A stretch of DNA of 64,000 nt from Candidatus Limiplasma pullicola (lineage in GTDB: Bacteria > Bacillota > Clostridia > Christensenellales > Aristaeellaceae), in contig DVIV01000027.1 in assembly GCA_018710985.1 (NCBI GenBank), forward strand, positions 1 to 64,000. Reading direction: 5' to 3'. The number at the start of each line of letters is the position of its first letter. The stretch's first letter is position 1. The notes beneath the pieces are model-generated. The model did not search any database. It was given only the letters and a program-made list of their open reading frames with translations, and was not told the origin of the DNA. This document shows, one piece after another, positions 44,317-52,490 of this stretch. The translations under genes and the position numbers were made by a program.

Positions 44317-44997
44317 TCAAGCATTTTGACCACGGAGAGATCGCTTACAATACCCGCGCTGCGATACATAGGAGCGCGAAATCCCCAGCATGCCGGCGAT
44401 CTCATGCTGGGGGTGCATCACGCCGTCCCTGAGGCCGTAGCGCAGCGTGACGACGGTGCGCTCCCGCTCGGGCAGGCGGGGAAGCGCCTTTCGCACACGG
44501 TCCAAAGTCACGCGGCGGCGCACCTCGTCCTCCACCATATCCGGGGGCGTCCCCAGCAGGTCGGCGAAGGAAACGGCGTTGCCGTCGCGGTCGGTGCCCA
44601 GCGGCTCATCCAGGCTGATGTCGGCCTGCTGCTTGCGGCTTTGACGCAGGCTCATGAGGATTTCATTTTCGATGCATCGCGCCGCGTAGGTTGACAGCGA
44701 GGTGCCCGTGCGCATGTCGTAGCTGCGCACGGCTTTGATGAGCCCCACCGAACCGATGGAGATCAGGTCGTCAAAGGTGCAGCCGGGCACCTTGTACTTG
44801 CGCGCAATGTGCACGATCAGGCGCATGTTGTGTTCCACCAGCATCTGGCGGGCTGTCTCGTCCCCTTCGCGCATTCTCAGAAGCGCCGAGCGCTCCTCCT
44901 CCGGACTCAGGGGCTTGAGAAAACTCTGACGTCCGGACAGATACCCCAGCAGAAACAGGCAATCCTTGATGATCCAGAACAGAAACGCCGAAATCAA
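44317..44997 (-). CDS. sigK: Sigma-K, 5' part, interrupted by the element
   Basis: This sporulation mother-cell sigma factor is present without its C-terminal end. The 226-residue frame matches SigK throughout: a hydrophobic pro-sequence-like start (ISAFLFWIIKDCLFLLGYL), LKPLSPEEE, LVEHNMRLIVHIARKY, DLISIGSVGLIKAVRSY, LSTYAARCIENEILMSLR and LGISRSYVS in region 4.2. After SYVS the family would continue RIEK; here it reads QRGYCK for a few residues and stops. I set the start at TTG 44997, with GGAGGGG 7 bases before it. The missing end should lie at the left end of the element, outside the window. Excision could restore sigK, as with skin elements, or the gene may be dead. Confidence 0.85.
   Translation of the reverse strand: MISAFLFWIIKDCLFLLGYLSGRQSFLKPLSPEEERSALLRMREGDETARQMLVEHNMRLIVHIARKYKVPGCTFDDLISIGSVGLIKAVRSYDMRTGTSLSTYAARCIENEILMSLRQSRKQQADISLDEPLGTDRDGNAVSFADLLGTPPDMVEDEVRRRVTLDRVRKALPRLPERERTVVTLRYGLRDGVMHPQHEIAGMLGISRSYVSQRGYCKRSLRGQNA
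44356..44377. other. Candidate right attachment site (attR) within sigK
   Basis: The sigK/element junction falls in GCGCT-gcgatacatagg-AGCGC, a 5-bp inverted repeat (44356-44360 and 44373-44377) around 12 bases. The right half encodes the conserved SRSYVS of sigma-K; the left half is element sequence. Serine integrase sites are imperfect inverted repeats with the crossover in the centre, so exchange probably occurs in or near GCGATACATA. The exact core needs the left end or the empty site. Confidence 0.45.
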
Positions 44998-45104
44998 TGC
45001 ACATCCCCTCCTGGGGGAGCGTATGCGCGGTAAAGGGACGCTCATGCGCGGCGCAGGGCAGAAAGATGCGGACAGGGCCCCGCCGCCCATTCCATCGCGC
45101 CGTC

Positions 45105-45133
45105 TTGCCATTTGTCCCGCGGGTTGCTATAAT
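45105..45133 (+). promoter_or_regulatory. Promoter of the M50 protease-scpA-scpB operon
   Basis: TTGCCA (45105-45110) and TATAAT (45128-45133) are separated by 17 bases, 36 bases before the protease start. This is a near-consensus vegetative promoter. Confidence 0.7.
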
Positions 45134-45168
45134 TGAACCGCTACCCCTTAACGCAAGGAGGCGGGCCT

Positions 45169-45966
45169 ATGGGCATTCTTAACCGTTTGCAGAGCTGGAT
45201 GCAGTGGTTCACCAGCGATCCGGCCGGGTTTATCCTGTACTTGCTCTATTTTGCGGCGTCGGTGCTTTTGACGCTGACACTCCATGAAATCGCGCATGGC
45301 TATGTGGCCTGGAAATGCGGCGACCCCACCGCCAAAATGCTGGGCCGCCTGTCCCTGGACCCGCGCAGGCATCTGGACCCGCTGGGCACGCTTTGCCTGG
45401 TGTTTCTGGGCTTTGGCTGGGCCAAGCCCGTGCCGGTCAATCCCCGCAATTTTCAGAACTACCGCCGGGACGATTTCCTGGTCAGCATAGCGGGCATCAC
45501 GGTCAACCTGACGCTGTTCCTTCTCTCGCTGGCCCTGGCGGTGGGCTTCAACGGCCTTCTGTGGAAGCCGGAAGTGATCAGCTTCTATGGCGCGAAGGAG
45601 CTGCTTTCCTCCGACGGCATCGGCTATGCGGTGCTGCTGGGCGGCGCGGGAGCCGACAACATCGACGCCATGCGCTATCCCTGGGTGCAGTACATCCAGC
45701 GCTTTCTGCTGATGTTCTCCACCATGAACCTGTGCGTGGGCATCTTTAACCTGCTCCCCATCCCGCCGCTGGACGGCTTCCATATCCTCAATGACGTCCT
45801 GCTCAGAGGCAGGCTCACGCTCAATCAGAACATGTTCCAGATCACGCAGGTGGTGCTGATCGCGCTGTGCCTGACCGGTGCGCTGACGGGAATCCTTTCC
45901 GCCGTGACCGGCGCCGTGGAGGACGCGGTGCTCAACCTGATGTTGGCCATCGCGGGGCTTGGCTGA
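45169..45966 (+). CDS. M50 site-2 protease family membrane protein
   Basis: A 265-residue intramembrane metalloprotease-like protein. The zinc motif HEIAH (39-43) lies in LTLTLHEIAHGYVAWKCGDP, and the second ligand region is NLLPIPPLDGFHIL. Several hydrophobic segments fit the family. It has a TATAAT promoter and an AAGGAGG site. Its stop overlaps the scpA start (TGATG), an arrangement seen in many Firmicutes where a YwhC-type protease precedes scpA-scpB. It stands beside sigK, but the sequence looks more like this general class than like SpoIVFB, the pro-sigma-K protease. Confidence 0.88.
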   Translation: MGILNRLQSWMQWFTSDPAGFILYLLYFAASVLLTLTLHEIAHGYVAWKCGDPTAKMLGRLSLDPRRHLDPLGTLCLVFLGFGWAKPVPVNPRNFQNYRRDDFLVSIAGITVNLTLFLLSLALAVGFNGLLWKPEVISFYGAKELLSSDGIGYAVLLGGAGADNIDAMRYPWVQYIQRFLLMFSTMNLCVGIFNLLPIPPLDGFHILNDVLLRGRLTLNQNMFQITQVVLIALCLTGALTGILSAVTGAVEDAVLNLMLAIAGLG

Positions 45967-46706
45967 TGGCGGTCAGCATTCATTTGAAGCAGTTCGACGG
46001 GCCGCTGGACCTGCTTTTGCATCTCGTGGGCAAGGCCAAGATCGACCTCAACGACATCTTCGTGAGCGAGATCACCGAGCAATATATCGAAATCGTGCGC
46101 AGCGCGCCGGACTTTGACATGGATGAGGCCAGCGAGTTCATCGCCATGGCCGCCCTGCTGGTGGAAATCAAGAGCCGCCGCCTCCTGCCCAAGCCGCCCC
46201 GCGAGGAAGAGGAGGACCCTGAACAGACCCTGATCGCCCGCCTGACTGCGTACAAGCAGTTCCGCGAGAGCGCGCGCAACATGGCGGAGTTTGAAAAAAG
46301 CGCCCTCAAGCTCTTTGGCAAGCTGCCGGAGGAATACCCCCTGCCCCCGCCCACGCTGGAGCTGGACGGGCTGACGCTGGAGGCGCTGTGGCAGGCGCTG
46401 CTGCGCGTGCAGGGCCGCCGTCCGGCCGAGCCGCGCGAGGTGGATTTCCGCCTGCGCGATATCCGGCGTGACAGCCATACCGTGGAAGGGTGCATGGAGG
46501 CCATCGAAAGCCGCCTGGTGCTGGGCAGCGTCAGCTTTGATGAACTGTTTAGTGAAGAACCGGACCGCGAGGAGGTCGTCACGCTGTTTATCGCGCTGCT
46601 GGAGCTTTTAAAGCTGGGCAAGGCGCATGTGCGTCAGAACGGCACGTTTGACCGCATCATGCTGGCGCCGGGACCCCGGGAGGAGGAAACGGATGGAGCC
46701 GAATGA
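45966..46706 (+). CDS. scpA: Segregation and condensation protein A
   Basis: The 246-residue kleisin subunit of the SMC-ScpAB complex, which compacts and separates chromosomes. It has the typical N-terminus HLKQFDGPLDLLLHLV, the KIDLNDIFVSEITEQY segment, MAALLVEIKSRRLLP and a C-terminal winged helix (FIALLELLKLGKAHVRQNG). It overlaps the protease gene by one base (TGATG) and scpB by 14 bases, so translation is coupled. Confidence 0.95.
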   Translation: MAVSIHLKQFDGPLDLLLHLVGKAKIDLNDIFVSEITEQYIEIVRSAPDFDMDEASEFIAMAALLVEIKSRRLLPKPPREEEEDPEQTLIARLTAYKQFRESARNMAEFEKSALKLFGKLPEEYPLPPPTLELDGLTLEALWQALLRVQGRRPAEPREVDFRLRDIRRDSHTVEGCMEAIESRLVLGSVSFDELFSEEPDREEVVTLFIALLELLKLGKAHVRQNGTFDRIMLAPGPREEETDGAE

Positions 46707-47229
46707 AATCCCGCAGATTTTGGAGGCGATTCTCTTCGTCGCCGGCGAGCCGGTCGCCGTGGCCGATCTGGCCAGGGCGCTGGAAGTCGGGGAAATGGAA
46801 ATCATGCACGCGGTGGAGGCGCTGGAGCGCGAATGCGAGCGCCGCGGCGTGACCGTGCGCCGCTATGGCGACCATCTGCGCATGGAGACGCGGCCGGAAT
46901 ATGCGCCCTATGTGGAACGCCTGCTTCAGCCCGTGCAGCGGCAGACCCTGTCGCAGACCGCCATGGAAACGCTGGCCGTCATCGCCTACCGGCAGCCCGT
47001 CACCAAGGGCGAGGTGGAGCAGGTGCGGGGGGTCAAGTGTGACTATTCCGTGCAGTCGCTTCTGCACAAGGGGCTGATAAAGGAGGCCGGGCGCAAGGAG
47101 GCGCTGGGCCGGCCCATCCTGTACGCCACGACGGACCGGTTTTTGGAGCACTTCGGCATCTCCGACATCCGCGAGCTTCCGCCCCTGCCCGACGTGCAGG
47201 AGAAGGTGGACGAGCCGTTGACACCCTGA
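46693..47229 (+). CDS. scpB: Segregation and condensation protein B
   Basis: The 178-residue ScpB partner of the SMC-ScpA complex, with two winged helices. Recognisable parts are ILEAILFVAGEPV near the start, LSQTAMETLAVIAYRQPVTK, then GEVEQVRGVKCDYSVQSL and GRPILYATTDRFLEHFGI. The ATG at 46693 follows AGGAGGA and lies within the end of scpA. Length and order are normal. Confidence 0.95.
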   Translation: MEPNEIPQILEAILFVAGEPVAVADLARALEVGEMEIMHAVEALERECERRGVTVRRYGDHLRMETRPEYAPYVERLLQPVQRQTLSQTAMETLAVIAYRQPVTKGEVEQVRGVKCDYSVQSLLHKGLIKEAGRKEALGRPILYATTDRFLEHFGISDIRELPPLPDVQEKVDEPLTP

Positions 47230-47314
47230 CAAATGACAGGTATTTTTCCCCCTGCGTCCGGGCATACTTGCACCGGGCGCTTTTCAATGCGCCGATGGAA
47301 GGGGGATACCGCGT

Positions 47315-48040
47315 ATGAGACAGACGGTAGTGATTGTAACGGCCCTGATGATTGCGCTGCTGGCGGTTTCGGGATTCATCGTGGCGGGCAGTGTGGAGCA
47401 GATGCAGCAAATGGCTGAAAAAAACACCCTGATGGACGAAATGGCCGCTCAGGTGAAGCAAAAGACACAGCGCGCGGATGAACTGGAGGAACAAAACGGC
47501 GAGCTTTCCGCCGCGCTGGAGGCGGCTGTCCGCGAACGTGACGAGGCGCTCGAGCAGCAGCAGGCGCTGGCGGAGCGCATGGCGCAGTCGGACGCGCAGC
47601 GCGTCCGGGAGGGAAAGGACCGGGAGACGCTTCTGCAGGAGGCGGAGGCGCTGGCCGGGGAGTATGACGCGCTGGCGATGGAGCGGGACGCGCTCGCCCT
47701 CGACCTGGACAGCCTGACGCAGGAGCGCGATGCGCTTCTTGCGCAGCTTTCGCAGGCACAGGAGGCGCTGGACGACACAACCGCCCGGAGCCAGGAGGCG
47801 TCCGCACGCGCGCAGGAGCTGGAAAGGCAGCTGGAGACGATCATGGAGGAAAGCGCGCAAACGGCGCTGGCCTATGAACAAAAGGCACAGGAGGATGCGC
47901 AGACCATCGAGACGCTTGCGGCACAGGCCGAAAGCCTTTCCCAGACAACGGACGGAAACGATGCGCCCTTGCCCACGCCATGCCTCACGCCGTTGCTTCC
48001 GTCCACGCCCAGCCCCCTCTACATCATTCCCGTGCCATAG
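47315..48040 (+). CDS. Membrane-anchored coiled-coil protein
   Basis: A 241-residue protein with one N-terminal membrane segment (TVVIVTALMIALLAVSGFIV), about 160 residues of heptad-rich coiled coil made of Glu, Ala, Gln and Leu (RADELEEQNGELSAALEAA), and a Pro/Thr-rich tail ending LYIIPVP. AAGGGGG precedes the ATG. No family can be named. Similar proteins can be cell-envelope or division-linked, but nothing here decides. It lies downstream of scpB on the same strand and converges with the next gene. Confidence 0.7.
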   Translation: MRQTVVIVTALMIALLAVSGFIVAGSVEQMQQMAEKNTLMDEMAAQVKQKTQRADELEEQNGELSAALEAAVRERDEALEQQQALAERMAQSDAQRVREGKDRETLLQEAEALAGEYDALAMERDALALDLDSLTQERDALLAQLSQAQEALDDTTARSQEASARAQELERQLETIMEESAQTALAYEQKAQEDAQTIETLAAQAESLSQTTDGNDAPLPTPCLTPLLPSTPSPLYIIPVP

Positions 48041-48051
48041 AAAGGGCTTTG

Positions 48052-49773
48052 TTAGCGCAGGTCATAGATGACCGGCGCCTCGCCGGAGGGCAAAACCGTC
48101 TCCTCGATATAGACCAGCTCCAGCGGTTTGGGATCATAGATGAGGATGGCGTCCGCCTGATGCCAGTCCTCCAAATTCAAAGACAGAAAGGCCGGGTCCA
48201 GCAGGTATTGGAAAATATAGTAGGCCATACCGCCGTCAAGCGTGCTTGCCAGCACATAGCGCTCTCCGGAAGGGATGGCATGTTCCTGGATGGCACGTTC
48301 GATTTTGGCGCGGTCCGACTGGGAATAGAGCTGGTGATGGTGCAGAACGGATGAGTTTGGAAAACCATTGAAAACCAGCAGCGCTCCCACACAGGCTGCC
48401 GTGGCCGCAGCAAGGCAAATCCGTGCTTTGCCCGTTTGAGGCGGGTGGATGGCAAGCGTATTGAGCCAGACGCCTGCCGTCATGTAAATCAGCCAAAGAT
48501 CAATGGTTTCCATATAGCGTGACAGGGCGGACAGACCGGTTGCCTCCCCATGAGACATGGAAAACAGATACATCAACAGCAAGCCCGCCAGATAAGCGAC
48601 ATAGACTGCAGCGCAGGCGCCCAGCGCGGCCAGCGTCGGCAGATGCAGCGCACGGCGGCGCTTTCCGGCAACATACAGGCAAATCGCCATGACGGCAAGG
48701 CAGAGCAGCGAGAGAACCGAGATGCTCGGCAGGGCGGAAAAAAACGCGGAGATGGTTGTCGTGAGCTCTTCTGCCGTTTTTTCCGCGAAGGTGGACAGCA
48801 GCTGCCCCGGGCGCATGGCGTGCTTGGTGGCCGAGGCGTTTTCAAAGACCATCGTGGTGTGACGGTTCCACACATACAGCACCGCTACTGGTGCCAGGCA
48901 TACGCCCGCAATACACCGCCAGTCGCGCCGCGCGGGCGGACGGCCCTGCCGCCGGTTCCACAGCGCAATGCCTGCCAGCAGCAGGGAAATGAGAAGCGCA
49001 AACAGAATCCCGCTGTTTTTGATCAGGTAGGCATAGACGGAAAAAGGAAGCGCCAGCAAAGCGGCCCGGCGGGGATCCCGGGCGCTGGTGAGGGTCAGAA
49101 GCATCCCGGCTGCGGCTACCAGCGGCATCAGCTGATCCACATAAAGGGTCAGCAGCTGCGCTTCCTGAGAGAGGAACGTATAGACCGCCACCGACGCCGC
49201 CAGCAGCACCGTCCATACAGGGTGCCGGCGTGCGATCAGAAACAGGGGCAGAAAGCATGCCAGCATCATCAGCGACTGGGCAAAAAACATCATCCCTTCG
49301 CCCTCGCTGCCGCAGAGACGGCAGAAAAAATAGATCCAGCACGCGCTTCCGGGTGGATAGTTCAAAAAGGACAGGGCGGTATCCCGAAAGGTGGGGAGCG
49401 CATCACGCAGCAGAATGGTGCGCGCAATCAGCGCCCAGTGGCTGAAGTCATCATATTGCAAAACGCGCGCGCCGTTTGTCAGCAGGGCCAGGCCGACCGC
49501 ACCTGCCGCGAAAAAGCAGGTGCCCGGTGTAAGCACGGCGCGGAGGGACTCCCGACGCCACAGGGAGTGCGCCGCTAAAATCAGCCCCGTTCCCCACATG
49601 AGCCATACGGCTTCGCGCAGCAGGTTGAGCATACCCGCCAGCGTAACCAGCGTCGCTACGGACACCATCGTAAGCGGCAGCGCCCCTTCTACCGACAGCG
49701 TCAGGCGCCGCATGGCCAGGCGCGTCAGCCCGTAAAGGGACAGGGCCAGCAACAAAAGCCGGACTGCAATCAT
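48052..49773 (-). CDS. Polytopic membrane protein, possibly GT-C-type glycosyltransferase
   Basis: A 573-residue protein with about a dozen hydrophobic segments. An acidic motif in the first extracellular loop (VLQYDDFSHWALIARTIL) recalls the DxD/ED motif of GT-C glycosyltransferases that use lipid-linked sugars. The C-terminal 120 residues are soluble. GGAGG lies 7 bases before the ATG. It stands alone on the minus strand, between a coiled-coil protein gene and the nucleotidase gene. A role in envelope glycan or protein glycosylation is a guess from topology and the motif. Confidence 0.6.
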   Translation of the reverse strand: MIAVRLLLLALSLYGLTRLAMRRLTLSVEGALPLTMVSVATLVTLAGMLNLLREAVWLMWGTGLILAAHSLWRRESLRAVLTPGTCFFAAGAVGLALLTNGARVLQYDDFSHWALIARTILLRDALPTFRDTALSFLNYPPGSACWIYFFCRLCGSEGEGMMFFAQSLMMLACFLPLFLIARRHPVWTVLLAASVAVYTFLSQEAQLLTLYVDQLMPLVAAAGMLLTLTSARDPRRAALLALPFSVYAYLIKNSGILFALLISLLLAGIALWNRRQGRPPARRDWRCIAGVCLAPVAVLYVWNRHTTMVFENASATKHAMRPGQLLSTFAEKTAEELTTTISAFFSALPSISVLSLLCLAVMAICLYVAGKRRRALHLPTLAALGACAAVYVAYLAGLLLMYLFSMSHGEATGLSALSRYMETIDLWLIYMTAGVWLNTLAIHPPQTGKARICLAAATAACVGALLVFNGFPNSSVLHHHQLYSQSDRAKIERAIQEHAIPSGERYVLASTLDGGMAYYIFQYLLDPAFLSLNLEDWHQADAILIYDPKPLELVYIEETVLPSGEAPVIYDLR

Positions 49774-49917
49774 ACCAAAACCTCCGTCTTCTCCTGCAAG
49801 CGAACATGAGGAAGATAAGAAAGTCTATCATGTTTTTACAGAAAAGTCCATCTGCGGGACCTGCGGAAAAATTCCAATACATTTTTCTTACTTTTCATAG
49901 GAAGATGGGGCCGGATA

Positions 49918-49926
49918 TGGTATAAT
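49918..49926 (+). promoter_or_regulatory. Extended -10 promoter of the nucleotidase gene
   Basis: TGGTATAAT is a perfect extended -10 (TG-N-TATAAT), which can work without a good -35. It lies about 40 bases before the ATG at 49968, which has its own AAGGAGGG site. Confidence 0.65.
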
Positions 49927-49967
49927 ACAAGCGGCAATCGGATCAAACAAAAGGAGGGTATCGTTCC

Positions 49968-51632
49968 ATGAAGAAACTTCTGGCTCTACTGCTTGCCCTG
50001 CTTATGCTTGTGGGCGGCGCGGCGTTCGCGGAGGAAACCGGGCTGACCCAGGACATTGTTGTGCTCTTCACCAGCGACGTGCACTGCGGCGTCGATCAGG
50101 GCTTCGGCTACGCCGGCCTTGCAGCCGTGCGCGACACGCTGGAAAAGACCAACCACGTGCTGCTGGTGGATAACGGCGACGCCATCCAGGGCGAACCCAT
50201 CGGCACCATGACCACCGGCGAGGCCATCATCGGCCTGATGAACGCCATCGGCTACGACGTAGCCATCCCCGGCAACCATGAATTCGACTATGGCATGGAC
50301 CGTTTCCTGGAGCTGACGGAAATGGCCGACTTCCCCTACATCAGCGCCAACTTCAACAAGGATGGCGAGCTGGTGTTCGATCCCTATGTGATCGAGGAAG
50401 TGGAAGGCGTGAAGATCGCCTTCGTGGGCGTGACCACCCCCAAGACCATCACCTCCTCCACCCCCAAGTACTTCCAGGATGATGAGGGCAATTTCATCTA
50501 CGGCTTCATGCAGGATGATACCGGCGAAAAGCTCTATGCGGCCGTGCAGTCTGCCGTGGATGCGGCCATCGCCGAGGGCGCGGACTACGTCATCGCCATG
50601 GGCCACCTGGGCAACGAGGCGACCTGCGCGCCCTACACCTATGCCGACGTGATCGCCAACACCACCGGCATCGACGCCTTCCTCGACGGCCACAGCCATG
50701 ACACCGACCAGGTGGTTATGAAGAACAAGGACGGCGAGGACGTGCCGCGCTCCGGCTGCGGTACCAAGCTGGGCGGCATCGGCTATGCCCGCATCTCCGC
50801 CGCCGACGGCTCCATCCAGACCGGCCTGTACACCTGGACCAATGAGGTCTCCGTGCCTGCGCTGCTGGGCATCGAGAACGACATCAGCACCGCCGTGGTT
50901 GAGGCCACTGAAACCCTGAACGAGAAGCTGGACGAGGTCGTGGCCAAGTCCGATGTGGAACTGACCATCAACGATCCCGAGGCGGTCGATGAAAACGGCC
51001 AGCCCATCCGCATCATCCGCAATGCCGAGACCAACCTGGGCGACCTGTGCGCCGACGCCTACCGCGACCAGGGCGACGCCGACGTGGCGTTTGTCAACGG
51101 CGGCGGCATCCGCGTCTCCATCCCCGCGGGCGACATCACTCTGGGCGATATTCTCGAGGTGCATCCCTTCGGCAACGCTCTGTGCGTGGTGGAGGCCACC
51201 GGCCAGCAGATCCTCGACGCGCTGGAGTGGGGCGCGCGCAACGTGCCCGGTGAGAACGGCGGCTTCCTGCAGGTTTCCGGCCTGACCTATGAGATCCACA
51301 CCTACATCGAGTCCTCCTGCACCGCCGACGAGAACGGCCTGTTCACCGGCGTGGACGGCGAATACCGCGTCAAGAACGTCAAGGTTGCCGGCGAGGACCT
51401 CGACCTGACCAAGACCTATACCGTCGCTTCCCACAACTACATGCTCAAGGACGGCGGCGACGGCTTCACCATGTTCCAGGGCTGCAACCTGCTTCAGGAT
51501 GAGATCAAGCTGGACAACCAGGTGCTCATCGACTACATCACCGGCACGCTGGAAGGCGTTGTGGGCGAGCAGTACGCCGATCCCTACGGCGAAGGCCGCA
51601 TCGTGGGCGTGGCGGAGGCTCCCGCCGAATAA
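49968..51632 (+). CDS. Exported bifunctional metallophosphatase / 5'-nucleotidase
   Basis: A 554-residue exported enzyme predicted to dephosphorylate nucleotides or sugar phosphates outside the cell. Signal peptide MKKLLALLLALLMLVGGAAF, then AEE. The metallophosphatase domain carries metal ligands in VLFTSDVHCG, VDNGDAIQG, GNHEFDYGMD, AMGHLGNEA and DGHSHD. The C-terminal nucleotidase domain (about 330-520) has FVNGGGIRVSIPAG and SHNYMLKDGGDGFTMF. No lipobox or LPXTG anchor is seen. It has its own promoter and terminator, so it is monocistronic. Confidence 0.93.
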   Translation: MKKLLALLLALLMLVGGAAFAEETGLTQDIVVLFTSDVHCGVDQGFGYAGLAAVRDTLEKTNHVLLVDNGDAIQGEPIGTMTTGEAIIGLMNAIGYDVAIPGNHEFDYGMDRFLELTEMADFPYISANFNKDGELVFDPYVIEEVEGVKIAFVGVTTPKTITSSTPKYFQDDEGNFIYGFMQDDTGEKLYAAVQSAVDAAIAEGADYVIAMGHLGNEATCAPYTYADVIANTTGIDAFLDGHSHDTDQVVMKNKDGEDVPRSGCGTKLGGIGYARISAADGSIQTGLYTWTNEVSVPALLGIENDISTAVVEATETLNEKLDEVVAKSDVELTINDPEAVDENGQPIRIIRNAETNLGDLCADAYRDQGDADVAFVNGGGIRVSIPAGDITLGDILEVHPFGNALCVVEATGQQILDALEWGARNVPGENGGFLQVSGLTYEIHTYIESSCTADENGLFTGVDGEYRVKNVKVAGEDLDLTKTYTVASHNYMLKDGGDGFTMFQGCNLLQDEIKLDNQVLIDYITGTLEGVVGEQYADPYGEGRIVGVAEAPAE

Positions 51633-51656
51633 TTCCATTCGATTCCTTGATGACAA

Positions 51657-51688
51657 CCCCCGCCCGGTTTCCGGGCGGGGGCGTTTTT
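51657..51688 (+). terminator. Intrinsic terminator after the nucleotidase gene
   Basis: CCCCCGCCCGG (51657-51667) pairs perfectly with CCGGGCGGGGG (51671-51681) around TTT, then CGTTTTT. This is a strong rho-independent terminator. Confidence 0.92.
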
Positions 51689-51780
51689 GCGCCCTTGGCA
51701 GGCGGAGCCTTCTGTGCTACAATGATCGGGAATGCTGTGACTCTCCCAACCACTCCTCCCCCGGAAAGGAACGCAAACGC

Positions 51781-52467
51781 ATGCAAACGCGCAAGCTGAC
51801 AGAGTATCACATCCACACCGGCAGGCTGACCCGCCCCGTCGATTTCGCCGTGGTCAGCGACCTGCACGACGAGGCCTACGACGACCTGTGGCCCATGCTG
51901 GAAGGCGCGGACGCGCTGCTGGTGCCCGGCGACGTGTGTGACCGTTACCGTCAGACCTCGGCGCGGGGCGTCGCCTTTCTGAAAGAAGCGGCTGGCCGGC
52001 TGCCCACTTTTTTTTCGCTGGGCAATCACGAGACGCGACAGAAGCAGTTCCGCCGGTTGGTCGGCGATCTAGAAAAAACGGGCGCTGAGGTGCTGATCAA
52101 CCGCTATGTGCGCTTCGGCGAATGCTGGATCGGCGGGTGGTATCCCCCTACCATCGTGCGCGAGCCCGACATGATGGATCGGTTTGAATCGCTGGACGGC
52201 GTGAAGGTGCTCTTGTGCCACAAGCCGGAGCATTACATCAAATACCTGCGAGGCCGCGCGCTGGACCTGGTGGTGGCCGGGCACGCGCACGGCGGGCAGA
52301 TTCGCGTGGCCGGACGCGGCGTGTTTTCGCCGGGCCAGGGATTGTTCCCGCGCTATACCTACGGCGTGGTGGATGGCAGGATGGTCATTTCCGCCGGCGC
52401 GGGCAACCCGGTGCATCTGCCGCGCTGGGGAAATCCCTGCGAGGTGCTGCGCATCACGCTGGACTGA
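51781..52467 (+). CDS. Metallophosphoesterase
   Basis: A 228-residue calcineurin-like phosphoesterase. Metal-binding motifs appear in order: VVSDLHDEAYDD, LLVPGDVCD, SLGNHETR, LLCHKPEHY and VAGHAHGGQIR. It is similar to the YkuE/YaeI-type phosphoesterases but has no N-terminal membrane segment, so it should be cytosolic. AAAGGAA lies 10 bases before the ATG. The substrate is unknown. The next gene starts 23 bases on, so it probably shares a transcript with the fumarase genes. Confidence 0.88.
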   Translation: MQTRKLTEYHIHTGRLTRPVDFAVVSDLHDEAYDDLWPMLEGADALLVPGDVCDRYRQTSARGVAFLKEAAGRLPTFFSLGNHETRQKQFRRLVGDLEKTGAEVLINRYVRFGECWIGGWYPPTIVREPDMMDRFESLDGVKVLLCHKPEHYIKYLRGRALDLVVAGHAHGGQIRVAGRGVFSPGQGLFPRYTYGVVDGRMVISAGAGNPVHLPRWGNPCEVLRITLD

Positions 52468-52490
52468 TACCGATGAAGGAGGCCATGACT

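Larger units (their letters stand above)
1..44377. mobile_element. Integrative conjugative/mobilizable-type element, right-hand part, inserted in sigK
   Basis: The element is defined by a transfer module (topoisomerase III, YodL and TTRAP-like proteins, methylase/helicase, MobC, relaxase; 180-14995) and a right-end module (sigma-like regulator, 50-aa protein, large serine recombinase; 41397-44295). The right boundary is placed where the sigma-K reading frame stops matching its family (about 44356-44377). The left end is outside the window. Two cargo blocks lie between the modules: a glycan-utilisation locus (15083-31938) and an AT-rich agr/exported-protein block (32479-41121). No VirB4-, VirD4- or VirB6-like gene is visible here. 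Such genes could lie to the left, so whether the element is self-transmissible or only mobilizable is open. That all of this is one element is an inference from gene content and order. Confidence 0.75.

Noticed and set aside
44998-45111. N-terminal extension of sigma-K to an upstream ATG
   Set aside because: The extension is Arg/Pro-rich and has no counterpart in SigK; TTG 44997 has a well-spaced GGAGGGG and gives the expected pro-sequence.
49986-51656. 556-codon minus-strand frame opposite the 5'-nucleotidase gene
   Set aside because: The Gly/Val/His-rich translation is a codon-bias shadow; the plus-strand gene has a signal peptide and all catalytic motifs.
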